Part shown: positions 51,600 to 63,285 of the stretch, piece by piece
Layout of the letters: every line of letters begins with the position of its first letter
How positions within the stretch are numbered: position 1 is the stretch's first letter
Notes under the pieces: generated by a model
Databases searched by the model: none
What the model was told of the DNA's origin: nothing
The model's input: only the letters and a program-made list of their open reading frames with translations
Translations under genes and position numbers: made by a program
NCBI GenBank assembly: GCA_023213315.1
Contig: JAKCPI010003147.1
Location: forward strand, 51,719 to 115,718
Direction: 5' to 3'
DNA from: Euborellia annulipes
Lineage: Eukaryota > Arthropoda > Insecta > Dermaptera > Anisolabididae
DNA length: 64,000 nucleotides

Positions 51600-51830
51600 G
51601 CTCCTGCTGACCAGAGGGACAACAACAACAACAACAACAACAATGGGATCTGTAGAGGACAGGAGGAGGGTCCTTCTTCAAGCTGTGCCAGCCACCATCC
51701 AATTAAGGCCCCAGTCACCTTTAAGGGGGGGGGAGAGAGAGAGCATCTATCTTCTTGGCCCTTAACGAGAGAGAGAGAGAGCTAGCTCAGCTCTCTCTCT
51801 CTCTCTCTCTCTCTGTTAATATTAAAGTCG
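51600..51830. repeat. AAC, GA and CT microsatellites
   Basis: (AAC)n 51620-51643, (GA)n 51730-51745 and 51765-51780, (CT)n 51791-51814. The frames reading NNNNNN are repeat artefacts. Confidence 0.8.
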
Positions 51831-51944
51831 TCACTTTGCAGTAAATGCTTTTATTTTTCTATTTATGAATTGAAATAAAGAAGAGATTTCGCTTCTTGTG
51901 CTAGACGTTTTAGTTTCGCTTCACATTCTTCTCTTTTTTTCAAT

Positions 51945-52138
51945 TTAAGATTCAGGAAATCCCAAATGAGCAACGCAGCTAGTCGTTTTTTCAATTTTTC
52001 TTTATTTAACATAAAGTTTAAGGCCCAACGTTTCGGTCACATATCGAAACCGAAACGTTGGCCCTTTATGTTAAATAAATAAAAATTGAAAAAAAAAATG
52101 ACTAGCTGCGTTGCTCATTTGGGATTTCCTGAATCTTA
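51945..52138. repeat. ~195-bp foldback centred on CCGAAACGTTGG
   Basis: TAAGATTCAGGAAATCCCAA-ATGAGCAACGCAGCTAGTC mirrors GACTAGCTGCGTTGCTCATT-TGGGATTTCCTGAATCTTA. At the centre CAACGTTTCGGT and ACCGAAACGTTGG face each other across CACATATCGAA. The GAAACGUU strand is kept on both arms but no CUGANGA is present. Confidence 0.85.
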
Positions 52139-52228
52139 AATTGTATTATCAGCTATACACCTCAATTAAATTTATTTTTCGAGTTATTTTATTTTTTATT
52201 TGTGGTTTTTGGCAACTGAGAAGAGCAT

Positions 52229-52300
52229 CACTCACCACAATCGTTGCGGTTAAGCGATGCCAAGCACGGCCAAAGCTCGGTTTGGTGATACCGAGCTGGG
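52229..52300 (+). repeat. 5S rRNA-like repeat, copy 5
   Basis: CACCACAATCGTTGCGGTTA-AGCGATGCCAAGCACGG, then GGTTTGGTGATACCGAGCTG-GG. Same order as copy 1. Confidence 0.5.
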
Positions 52301-52472
52301 TACTCTTTATTTTAGGAAATAAAATTCAAACCCCTAAATGGCTTCGAAAAAAAAAAAATTAAATAATCAACTACTTTGACTGACCACTGTGACGTCACAA
52401 AAAAATCCTCATCCATATTCAAGGTTTAAAAAAAGAAAAGAAAAAAAAATCACTTTTGATAATATTAAAATC

Positions 52473-52492
52473 CTGATGAAGACCGAAACGTT
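52473..52492 (+). ncRNA. Minimal hammerhead-like core
   Basis: CUGAUGA-AGACC-GAAACGUU in 20 nt. Both core strands are perfect to consensus, but stem II is at most one pair. Flanks AAUC/AGGA do not form a clean stem I unless UCCU uses core bases. No foldback arm is evident. Confidence 0.3.
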
Positions 52493-52613
52493 AGGAATAT
52501 TTTTCTTTTTAATTTAAAGGGCACTTGATTAGAGTAGGGGCGCTATCTATTTGCTTTAACTAAAATAAAAAAATCATCTAAATCCCCAAATGGGGATTGA
52601 AAATTAAGATACA

Positions 52614-52617
<4 letters not shown>

Positions 52618-52675
<58 letters not shown>

Positions 52676-52678
52676 GGG
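52618..52678. repeat. T37 joined to G24
   Basis: A run of 37 T directly followed by 24 G. Such a junction is unusual and may mark a sequencing or assembly artefact. Confidence 0.85.
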
Positions 52679-52679
52679 T

Positions 52680-53340
52680 GTTTTTGTGTTGCATCTCGTT
52701 AACATTAATATTTTTTTTATATTCCAACTTCAACGTTTCGATTTGATTTGTTTCAAATCAATTGTAGAGTTTTTATGCTGGCAAGAAGAATGTATAGGAA
52801 AGTAGAAATGAATATTTAATAGAGACAAATAAATAGCTGCTGGATACAAATTTAATTGTATTTTTTGTTTAATTATTAAACAACAACAACAACAACGGGC
52901 ATAGAAACAATGTTATTTAATTTCAATTATGCATTCAATTCAATTCAATATTTAATTCATAAATTTGAAATTTTTAATTTTAAATTTCACAAATAAATTG
53001 AAATATTTATTGAAAAAAAGAAAAAAAGCTAATTAGCAAACATTTTGCTTCCAACCTTCAAAGAGGAAACATCTTTCCAATTCTTCTCTCGTCTCGCAAA
53101 TAAATAAATAAATAAATTCCAGGGCTGCCAATAAAAAAATACCAACTCTTTCTTCGATATAACATCCTTGAATCTTATCATTCGATTTCTTCATCGGAAT
53201 CACCAAAAACAAAAATACAAATTTCGTTATCCAAGTCACCGTTGAATAAATCAAAAAATGGACCATTTTATAGGCGATTTAAAACAAATTTCTGCTTTAC
53301 TATCTGCATGGACCGCCTCTTCTAGCTAGTTCTATATCTA
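52680..53340. other. Non-coding tract
   Basis: A CAACGTTTCGATTTGATTTG word at 52731 and AT-rich sequence. The 77-codon minus frame at 53033-53266 is not recognised and has no support. Confidence 0.35.
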
Positions 53341-53347
53341 TCTATCC

Positions 53348-53584
53348 CAGTCTTTCCCAAACTGTGCGCCGCGGGGCCCCGGGGGGGGGGAAAAATTTTT
53401 TTTATAAAAAATTTTTAAATAAAAAACAAATGTCCCTCGGCGAACATAAAATTTCACATTTTTTTTTGTTTTTTTTTTATTTTTAAAACCAAACCACCCC
53501 TGAGATTTGCATGGGGCGCCACGGAAAAATTCTGATATATTACACTGCATTGCACCGGAAACCGAAAAAGTTTGGGCACCCCTG
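53348..53584. mobile_element. hAT-type MITE
   Basis: The left end CAGTCTTTCCCAAACTGTGC-GCCGCGG and right end AAGTTTGGGCACCCCTG are inverted (CAGnnnnnCCCAAACT). Flanks ATCTATCC and GTCTATCT share six of eight bases, compatible with an 8-bp duplication. The interior has a G run and GGGGCGCCACGG. The minus-strand frame is spurious. Confidence 0.6.
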
Positions 53585-53898
53585 GTCTATCTTCTATTTA
53601 TATTCTATATTCTCTTTATATTTTATTTAATTTAATTTTGTTTTATTGCCTTTTTCTGTCTTTTGGATGATCTAGTGGGGTGATCTCCTGAGGTGCGTTT
53701 TGGGAGGAGGTGGATGGGGGTGGAGCATGTGTGTGTGTGTGTGTTTGCGACAATCATGATGTAAATTTGTAAAAATGTAGGATTGTAGACTTGTAATAAT
53801 AATGTATGATATTTAAATTAAATGATAATGATAATTTCACTATGTGGGCTCCAGGAGGCGTGCGCCTCAGAGCCAAATAAATTCTATTCTGTTCTATT

Positions 53899-54013
53899 CT
53901 ATACTAAGAAAACAACGATCTTTCTATACTAAGAAAACAACGATCTTTCTATACTAAGAAAACAACGATCTTTCTATACTAAGAAAACAACGATCTTTCT
54001 ATACTAAGAAAAT
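53899..54013 (+). repeat. 25-bp tandem repeat, 4.5 units
   Basis: ATACTAAGAAAACAACGATC starts at 53901, 53926, 53951, 53976 and 54001 with a 25-bp period. The units are identical until the last, so the array is recent. Confidence 0.9.
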
Positions 54014-54173
54014 AACGACTCTCACATTTTTTATTTATCTATTTCTACTAAATTTCAATTTTTCTCTCTTATTTTTATATTTAACCCTAAAGTTTTTTGC
54101 CCTATGAACTCTTTTTACATCTTTTTTCAATTACTTCAATTACTTTTTATCAAGTTAAACTAGTTCTTATTGA

Positions 54174-54262
54174 TATATTAATAAGAGGGTAAAAATGAGA
54201 AATGCAGCTAAGGTTATTTCTTTATTTGGTTAATTCACACAGCTGACGTTTCGGTTCCGTTT
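54174..54262 (+). repeat. Half-copy of the 37690 foldback
   Basis: TGATATATTAATAAGAGGGT, AAATGAGAAATGCAGCTAAG, GTTATTTCTTTATTTGG, TTCACACAGCTGACGTTTCG-GTTCC. It stops just past the GACGTTTCGGTTCC word; the CUGAGGA strand and right arm are missing. Confidence 0.75.
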
Positions 54263-54274
54263 CCGTTTCTTATT

Positions 54275-54377
54275 GATAGCTTCACATTGATACAAGTATC
54301 AATCTGATACTCGTATCAACGCTAGCTTCACTTTGATTTAAATGCCAATATGATACTTGTATCAATGTGAAGCTAGC
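54275..54377. repeat. ~100-bp palindrome with GATACAAGTATCA
   Basis: GCTTCACATTGATACAAGTA-TCA and TGATACTTGTATCAATGTGA-AGC are mirrored, with further GTATCAACGCTAGCTTCAC inside. A related GATACGAGTA...TACTCGTATC arrangement is at 60070-60180. Confidence 0.7.
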
Positions 54378-54379
54378 GC

Positions 54380-55354
54380 TGCTGGCTAAAATTTGTATCA
54401 GGTACAAAAGTATCAGGTGCGAACGTGTAGCTGTACCAACTGGTACCTGATTCAGCAAACCCTAATTACTATTCCTGCTCTTCATACTACTCCTCTCTAT
54501 ATATACTTTTCTTTACTTTATTTTACTACTCAGGAAATTACACACTACGACCAACAAGTTTCTAACTTGCTTTCTTGGACCAGAGATTTTTTATATTATA
54601 ATAATAAAATAGGAAAGTTTTCCTTTTTCAAGCTATATATTATTTTTGATTAATAGATCTTCTGTCTGTCCGTCTGTCTGTCTGTCCGTTCAATGTTCTA
54701 GAATTTTCTTTTTTTATTGCTCACTCTATGAGAAAGAAAGCTGAACCCCCCCCCCCCCTTCCCCCCGCCCTTCGCTCCTTACAGGGTCACTAAAAGACTA
54801 TTAAATAAATAATAACATTTTTATTGATACTGTACATATACAAAAACGTGATTAATAAATTATTATATTCTTGGAATTTTGTTGTTGTTGTTGTTTTAAT
54901 ATTTGTTTTTTTTTTTTTAGAGATCCTTAAAAAACGAAAAAGGAAACATGTGTTTGTGTGTTTGTGTTTGGTAATCTTAAACTTTTTTCCCCCTTCCCCG
55001 CCCTTTTATTATTCTTTGACTATTTTTTTACTCTTAGGTAGAAATTTTAGAAATTAAAGGAAGGAGATTTTTTTTTTTTTTTTTTTTTGTTTTTAACAGT
55101 TGGTAACAAGAGGAAACGATTTTTTTTGTATCTTTTAAGTCCAGAGGTTTCTTCTCTTCTTTATATGTCAGATTAACAAGGAAATGTTCTTTTTTTTATC
55201 GATGAAATTTTGTATTTTAAAAGTTAGAGCTCAAATTTCATTTCATCCTGATACAAAACAAACATAACCTCACACTTTAATTTTATTTTAATGAATAGCA
55301 TGTAAATAATGCGAAAATTTTGCAATTAATTATAACAGAGCAAATTAGAGAATT

Positions 55355-55389
<35 letters not shown>

Positions 55390-56754
55390 TCTCTTTTTTT
55401 CTCTTTTCTCCCCCCCCCTCCCTCCCCCCCCCCCCCTCTCTTCCCCCCCCCCCCCCCTCAATCCAACTCAAAAACTCAAACACTATTAAAAAAAAATAAT
55501 TTAAGGTTAAACCGTTTTTAATGAATCAATTTTTTATCAATTGGTTTAAATAAAATCAAAGGACTGCGGGGGGCTGGGGGCGCGGGGGTGGGACCGGGGT
55601 GGGGGGGTACCGCCTTGCCCCGCCACCCCGGGTAGAGAATTATTAATTAGATTAAATTAATTAATTTATTTATAGAAAAATTAAATTTTTACACAAATAA
55701 AGAATTAAAATTTAATTTATTTTCTAATCTATTTTCATAAGAGGTTATAAAAATGAGAGATGCACATCGCACAGCTGACATTTTGGTGAATTAAATAAAT
55801 AAAGAAAAAACTCACAGCTATAAATTGCGATTTGCCAATAATTGCGAGATTTAAGTTTATTTTAATTCTTAATATTAAAATAAAGAGATCAGATGAGCTA
55901 ACTTCTGTCTTGTATTGAAATCAACGGGATGTAGATCGTATATAAATATATATACTAACCTCACTTTCTTTATTTGCTTGAACAGTTGGCTCAATCTTAT
56001 AAATGTCATATTTTAAGAGAAATTCTGATTAATTGATGATGGAGAAGAAAAAAAAATTCGTTTACCGGTTGATTTGATTTTAATGCTAAAATTGGCAATT
56101 AAATATTCATAATTTTCTATTTATGAATAAATACCCAAGTTTGAGGTTATGTTTGTCTCGGATCTCCTTCTAAATGATTTATCGCTATTATGAAATCACA
56201 ATCTCTAGAAAGAATCCTCGATTAAATAGGAAATGAACTTGAAGGCCAAATGCTGCATGCAAATAAGAAGTAGAAATAAATTCTCTGTTCCTTTTCAATG
56301 AAACTGCATGGGAATAAAAGATTCTAGCATCTCTAAAAAATGCCGTAAGGAATTTCTGAAAACCTTTTAGTCGAAATGTCTTTTCAGAGGCTAGGGACCG
56401 AAACGTCAGCTGCTATTTGAATCAATGGAAGAGAAGAATCCCTTGATCCGTTAATTAGAAGGTGTCACGTCACGTGACACTTGCTTGGTCCCTTGGCTGC
56501 CATGTTATTAATTACCCTCCTTCCTGGCTATAAAATATTTTAATCAAGTCACGTGATATGTGTGGCTAACACCTTTTGATTTTATTCATGACGCAATAAA
56601 AGGAAATTAGGTCAACGATCCATTTCTTTCTTCTTCAAGGTCACTTTTAAAATTTTTGATAAAAATAGTTTTTCTGTAGAGGTGACAAATTTTAATATTC
56701 ATTGACTACGTAACTCTTGGAAGAAATTTCAAAAAATTAACAGTTGGTAACCTT

Positions 56755-56786
<32 letters not shown>

Positions 56787-57280
56787 TCTTTTTGGTTCAG
56801 AGGTTTCTTCTCTTCTTTATATGGCAGATTAACAAGGAAATGTTTTTTTTTTATAATGTTCGATGAAATTTTTGTATTTTCAATTTCAAAATTAGAGCTC
56901 AAATTTCATTTCATCTTATTTACTTAAATACGGAATGTAGATCGTATATAAATATATAGATACAAAACAACTATAACCTCACATTTTGATTTGATTTTAA
57001 TTTTAGCATTTAAATTAATAGAAGAAATTAAAGAATAAATTAAATATAATAGAATAATAATTGTGAAATTTAATTTTTATTGAAAAAAATTAATATGGAA
57101 TCAAAGAATTCTTTTATTGACAAAATTATTAATTTCATATTCTATAAAGAATTAAAATAAAAGCATTTAATTAATTTATTCTCTAATTTCTTCTATTAAT
57201 CAATAATTGCGAGAGTCCATCATCCTCATCACACTTGTCAACAAGGAAATATTTCATTAAAAAAAATCCATTTTTAGTTT
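54380..57280. other. AT-rich tract with homopolymers and sister motifs
   Basis: T runs at 55356-55383 and 56756-56785, C-rich 55411-55456, a G/C-rich patch 55565-55630, sister motifs at 55928-55964 and 56935-56968, and a near-duplicate pair (AACAGTTGGTAAC..GGTTTCTTCTCTTCTTTATA at 55095 and 56741). GGGACCGAAACGTCAGCTG lies at 56396-56414. The 56450-56620 part is mixed composition with TCACGTGA-type words. No gene. Confidence 0.45.
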
Positions 57281-57284
57281 TTCC

Positions 57285-57545
57285 TAAATAACTCCCAAAT
57301 TAAGCCTCTGATCGAAATCTTGGCTATTAGAAGATTTATAGAGCGTTAAAAACTGCATCGATTGGATATTTTTTTATTTTTTCAAATTCAATTGAACGAT
57401 TTGGTTGAAATATCAACTCAAATGCGGCAATTTTTTTTTTTTTTAATTAAAAGTTGAATAACTTTTTTAACATCAATTTGATGTAAAAAATCCATAAAAG
57501 AAGATTTATAGAGGATTTAATTCTCTTTTAAACGGTATATCGATT
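57285..57545 (+). repeat. ~185-bp repeat, two units
   Basis: TTTCCTAAATAACTCCCAAA..TTAGAAGATTTATAGAGCG and GTTGAATAACTTTTTTAACA-TCAATTTGATG..AGAGGATTTAATTCTCTTTT are diverged members of the 45570 family. Confidence 0.6.
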
Positions 57546-57829
57546 ATGGAATCTGGTCAAGTATTTACAGAGATTTTGTCGATTTTTGTATTGAAATTTT
57601 CGTTGTTGGAGATTATTTGTTCAGGCAGGGGGGTTGTTTTACATTTACATTTGTTTGTGGCCCTTTATCTGCATCTCTGCATCTCTGGAATGCAACCTGA
57701 GTCTCTCTACCCCCACCCCAACAAAAAACAAAAGCCGCCTCACAACCACAACAACAACAACAACAAAAACAAAGGAAAGAATCCATCCATCCATCCATTA
57801 ATTGGCCATCAAAACAAATAAAAAAATAT

Positions 57830-60060
57830 TTAATCTTTTATTCATATTTATTTATTATTTAATATATGAGAGAAGGAATTCGTCCAAGATCTCTTTATTA
57901 AATATGAATTTATAAAAATATTAATGATTTCATTAGATATTAAATAAAATAGATGTTTCTTTCTTTGACAAAAATCGAGAAGATGTAGATTGTATATAAA
58001 TATATATATAGGTCTATTCTAACCTCACTTTCTTTAACAATCAGAGAATCAAATTACATATTCATTTTATTTTCGGGAGAAATAATATATTTGATAAAAT
58101 TCTTGCGAAACACATCTTTTGAAAAAATTGTTTTAATTTTTTTCATCTAAATGAATGAATGAATTTGTAATTAAATCAATGTTGATTAGAACATAAACAA
58201 TTTTTTCAATCATTGTTAATTTATCTTCAATGCCTTGCAATATCATTATTACAAATTCGATACATAACCTCAAAAAACTTGTTTAGAAGTTAATTTAAAT
58301 TTTTTTGAGGTTATAAAAATCAAAAGAAAAGTCATTAATTGAAGTTTTTATTTTAACTACACACAGCATATTTAAAGAACATGTTTAGAAAAAATAAAAA
58401 TTTGTTGATAATAATAATAAATAATTTTTTTTTTTTTTCTTGAAACTTGATATGAAATATAATAGCAATGAATATTTAATGGAGTTTCCCAAAGAGTCAT
58501 CAAATATCAATTTCTCCCTCTGAACAAAAAATAAAAGAAAAATCGAAAAAAAAAATTCCATCTAAAAGCTTTTCTATTATAATAAACGTCCAATGAATAA
58601 ATATACATGCTGCAATGCCTGGCTATGTTACATAATATTAGAGTTAAAAAAAAAAAGAAAAATTTTCTTTTCTTAAACGAAAATTAGAATTGATCGATGA
58701 TGGAGAAGGAAAAATAAATTTTCGATATTTATTTAGAGACTCAAGTTGATAAAAGATCTAAAATATTAGCTGAGGTTTTTTTTTTTGTTAAATTTAATAT
58801 TTAAGAAATTCTAAAAAAAAAAATAAAATTTGATAATTTCAATTATTTCCTTTATTAATTACTAATTGTGAGAATTTAATTCTTAATTAGGCAATAAAAC
58901 GAATTAACATCTCGGTCTCTCTTGAACAAAAACAAGGGGATGTAGATCGTATATAAATATAACCTCACTTCTTTGACATTCCTTTTAAAAGCCTTGACTC
59001 AGGATTTTTAGAATAATTGAAAATCAAATATTTTGTATTTTTATTTATTTTTTCTCATTTTAATTAATAATCAAATAAACGCAACAATGATTGATTATTA
59101 GGAAAAATTGGCTAGTAACAAAATTTTGGAGAAGAGAAAAAGCTTGAAAAGGTGATAAATAATTTCTTCTTAATTTATTATTGTTATAAATAAGAATTTC
59201 TATCTCTTTCTTTGACTTAAGAGTTAAAAATTCAATAAAAAATGATTTATTTTTATTCTTTCTCTTTCTCTTTCATAAAAATAAAACGTTTATTTATTAT
59301 TTCCTTTCTTTATAAATAAATAAAGAGGGGGTGGATATTACAAAAAAAAAAATTAATCTGCTTAGTAAGCAATTCATTCATTCAAGGCTACCAATAAAAA
59401 AAAAAAAAAAAAAAAAAATGGCGTCACGATTATTGATGAAGTTGGACTGAAGATTCCAAGAAGTAATTAAAAGAGAGAGATCCCCTCTCTTTGCTAACCC
59501 CTTCAAGAGAGAGATTTACATTTAAATTACAAAAAAAAAGATACATGATTATTGCGTATGAATTATTATTAGCAATAATAATAAGAGGAAAATTTTGTCA
59601 CTAAATTTGCATTTTAATTTATTTCCTTCCTTCCTGCCTGCCTGCCTTCTTGAGTGACGTCAACGACACAAGCGAAATATTAATGACGTCAAAGAGATAG
59701 AGGGAGCTAGCTCCTTTTTGATTATCCCTCGTGACGTCATTAAGTGATTATTATTATTTTTTTTAATTTAATGAATACTAATTACATTCAATAATTTCTT
59801 GTAATTAGATAAATATAAAAATATTTATTTAAAGACATTTTCTATTAATTAAATTAAATTAATTAAACGTGAAGAAAAAGAAGATGAGATTTTGTATCGG
59901 ATTGTTTGTGGGATCCGATCACCCAACAAAGCATAGCTCAACAAAAACAATAAATGATTCATTTCCTTAAAATGGCGAAAATAATTAAAAAATAAATAAT
60001 AAAATTAATATTTTTACTTTTTACTGGCATCACAATAAAATCACTCTTATGGATGGATGG
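57830..60060. other. AT-rich non-coding tract
   Basis: Sister motifs followed by AACCTCACTT at 57980-58035 and 58938-58977, an A run at 59397-59418, and TGACGTCA words near 59650-59740. Nothing coding is visible. Confidence 0.45.
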
Positions 60061-60339
60061 GGATGAAACGATACGAGTAAATACAAGCACTTAATCGATA
60101 CCTAGTACTTTCGGAATCTAGTCCCAATTAGGTATCTGTCAAAAATACTCGTATCGATACCTACTCGGTACACGTACGCGATGATTAGTTAGATAGAAAG
60201 AACATTTACATTTTAATTTTTAAATTTGTACTTATTTACAATAGAAATACCCCGTAACCTGATAAGATATAGAGGTCAGGATAACCTGGCTTTTTTAACA
60301 AAAAAAAGTAAGGTTATGATTTTGACAACTTTGAGATAA

Positions 60340-60475
60340 AAACAATATGTTAACGTCGCTGTTAAAACTTTGTTTAGAGAATAGCGTTTTTAACGCTGGG
60401 GTTATTACTGTACTTTCTAACCCCCGATTCATGATGTTAAATTTTATCGTCTGTTTTTTGAGAATAGACCTGACA
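60340..60475 (+). repeat. Fragment of the 43083 foldback end
   Basis: GTTAACGTCGCTGTTAAAAC, TTTGTTTAGAGAATAG, TTTTAACGCTG and GTCTGTTTTTTGAGAATAGA-CCTG are arranged as a small inverted repeat and match 43660-43700 and 44893-44950. Confidence 0.6.
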
Positions 60476-60510
60476 GTGAGAGTCAGTTCTAATCAATTAG
60501 CAAACTTATT

Positions 60511-60837
60511 TTAAAGAAATTAAATTGTAACACTTGGTAAAATTGTTTCAAAATTAAATGTATTTTAATAAACACTTAGTACGTATTTCAACACTTAACG
60601 TATCATCTTCAGAAGTTTTTTACGTGGGGGAGTTGAGTGTGTCCTTCCTTTCCACCACACTCAACTCCCCCCCCTCCCCCACATGAATAAGGCACAATAA
60701 AAATTAATTTGGCTTAGTATGTAAAAACTTCTGAAGATGAGACGTTAAGTGTTGAAATACGTACTAAGTTTTATTTATTAAAATAAATTTAATTTTAAAA
60801 CAATTTTACCAAGTGTTACAATTTACTTTCTTTAAAA
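60511..60837. repeat. ~330-bp foldback with disrupted hammerhead-like motif
   Basis: TTAAAGAAATTAAATTGTAA-CACTTGG mirrors the right end at 60837. Both arms carry ACTTCTGAAGATGA..ACGTTAAGT: ACUU/AAGU still pair and CUGAAGA is intact, but stem II is lost and GAAAC has become GAGAC or GAUAC. The centre is GGGGGAGTTGAGTGTG against CACACTCAACTCCCCC. Confidence 0.8.
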
Positions 60838-61036
60838 TATTACAATGTTTCAACTAGTGCCTACGGTTACCAGTCTAAATTTTGTAAACTTCATCTGACA
60901 GATATCAAATCATCGGTATATACTAAACAAGAACTGAAAAGACTCGTATGTCATGGTCAAGTAGCCTACCTAGGGATAACTATATCTGAAGAAATGTTGA
61001 CATTTGCCTCGAAACTTCAAAAGGGTTTTTTTTTTC

Positions 61037-61215
61037 TCGTGCCTCGGCTCCCGGGTTCGCTTCCCGTCCCAAGCGAAAAGGAATAATTGAATTTTACTTA
61101 GTCCAATGAATCTTTATTTAATCATTTGGATACCAAATAGTATAAATAAATGTGTCTGGATCTCCTAAAATGTCGTTATGTGTATCGTCTATATGGCCTC
61201 AGATGCCGAAATTGG
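61037..61215 (+). mobile_element. tRNA-derived SINE, old copy
   Basis: A head part with CCGGGTTCGCTTCCC (B box), then TTTATTTAATCATTTGGATA-CC, GTGTCTGGATCTCC and GTCTATATGGCCTCAGATGC-CGAAA, in the order of the 20151 copy but strongly diverged and without tail. Confidence 0.6.
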
Positions 61216-61219
61216 GATG

Positions 61220-63189
61220 CCCTCAGCTTTAAATGCGCTCGCTGTTTGTTGTTGATTCAAAAAAATTAAAATCTTCCTAAAAACCAGCAGATAGCAAACT
61301 TAACAATTCAATTAAGAGCAGTGCTTGTGACGTCATCGGCTCCGTTTCTTCTCTCTCTTAACTATAGCACATGAGCATTGAACCCTCTCGCTCTCTTTTT
61401 ACGATTTATTAACCCCCCCCCCCCCCCCCCCACCCTTAAATAAATGTGCATTGCACTCTCTCTCCAAATGGCTATTACATTCACTTTTAATTAAAATTTA
61501 CAACGCACACACCCACGCACTCAGGGCCTATACGGGTAGATGGAAAAAATTAAATTCCTTGCTTTTATTTATGCGTGAAAATTAAAACAAAAAAAACAAA
61601 CAAAAAATGAATTGTTCATTTGATGGAATCTATAGTTGCGTTTATTTATTTATTAGGAGATAACTGAAATTTCGATTCTCAAAAAAACTTTGAGTTCTTT
61701 CTCTCTTGTGCTTTAATTCAATCGAATCTCGAAGAGATCTCGAAAAGCCGTTAGAAGACGATTCAGTACCTAGTTACTCTAGGCGGCAAGAGATGGCGTT
61801 AGTTTTCCCCATAGGGATACAAGGGGTTTATTCCATTTCATTTGAAAGATCCCAGCTAATTAATTAAGGGTAGAAAATTAATTATTCTTTAACACAATGA
61901 TTACTAATTTAATTATCTATAAGATATAGAGCGGATTTTTTATAAATGTCTTTTATTTAATGCGATTAATCTAAAAAAAAAAATTATTTTTTCGAAAATC
62001 AAAAAAAAGGGCTTCTATAAGTTGTAGATATTTTAAATAGCTTTAATTTAAAAAAAAAAAATTGAGGTCGATAGCTTCAAAATTGTGGCCGCTGGAAACT
62101 CCCAAAATTAGCACCCCGAGACGCGCACCTGTTGAGAGATTGTAGAAAATAAAAAAAAAATTCGGGAAAATTCCCAAATAGAGAGTTAAGACAGACAGAC
62201 GGACGGACATTGGTGAATTCTAGATATTTATCTGATAAGGTGAGGTTATGTTATATGCGTCAGTTGACCGCCAGGGGAGCGCATTGTATGGTTGCTAATT
62301 TCATACATGTCATATATAAATTGATTCTAATTTCACTTTCTTTATAGGTTATACCATAACCTCACTTTCTCCCTTTGTCATTTCAAATATCGATAATAAT
62401 TAATAATTCCACTTCTTAGTTAACTGATCGTTAGCAATTTAAAGGACCTCTAGGTTTTGCAATCAAATCAAATAGCGTAGTTTAAAGAGAGATTTATTCC
62501 TTTTTGTTGGTCTCCATTTTACCTAATGACGTTGCAATTTCTAAACACATGTTTTCATAAATCATCTCTCTCTCTGTGTGTTTGTTATTAAAAGCATCTC
62601 TGATGCAGAGACAGAGAGATGTTATTTACGGCATAATCTATTCACCTTCTCTCTCTTGTAATTCTAATCAAACTTTGGGACATTTGAGGGATTATCCCGA
62701 GGGAATGAATGAATATCATCCCTTCATCTACTCTCTCTCTCTATTTTTCTCCATATATGGAAATTAGATTTGACATTTGAATTCTTTTTAATTCCCGCCT
62801 TACTATTTTTAATTTTGCCCATCAACCGAGGCCAAAGGGCAGGAACGGATTAATGCAATTTTATTAGGAGAATTTTCAATTATAGACCACATTTTTGTAT
62901 TAAATATTTATTAAAAATATATAAATACTGTTCAACGTTTCGATTGCTTATTCTGCAGCCGTTATCAAGTACTGTGCACTTGCTTCGACTTGAGTGAACT
63001 AACTGTCATGTCCGTTACGTGCCTTTTTATATACAGCTACGTCAGCGCCATCTGCCGGCATTTCTGTGAAGTTATTCAAATTTTCGCGCTTTTTTTCATT
63101 CATTTCCATGAAGTTAGTCACAATTATCAAAGCAAGTGTTTACATAAAAAGCATGATGTTACAATAAGTTTCTTGAGTTTGATTTTTAC
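61220..63189. other. Non-coding tract
   Basis: A C run at 61412-61431, AT-rich DNA, and at 62934-62962 a minus-strand ATCGAAACGTTGAACAG word with CTTGATAACGGCTGCAG upstream (another relative of the GAAACGUU motif). The frames at 62576-62767 and 62990-63193 show no recognised protein. Confidence 0.4.
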
Positions 63190-63285
63190 ATAGATGTTAA
63201 AAAATATTATTATTAATTCATCCTTCTTGGATTCTTCTTTCTTCCTCCTCCTCTTCTCTCGTTCTCTCTATTCTTCTTATTAATT
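63190..63285 (-). other. Probable 3' UTR and tail of the LINE
   Basis: Downstream of the LINE stop codon, read on the minus strand, lies a short purine-rich AG stretch (the plus strand shows CTTCTTCC-type sequence at 63225-63280), then an A/T-rich stretch up to about 63190. This fits a short LINE 3' end. The exact end and any target-site duplication could not be fixed by eye. Confidence 0.4.

Noticed and set aside
53899..54013. CRISPR-like array
   Set aside because: 25-bp units are contiguous with no spacers, and the DNA is eukaryotic.
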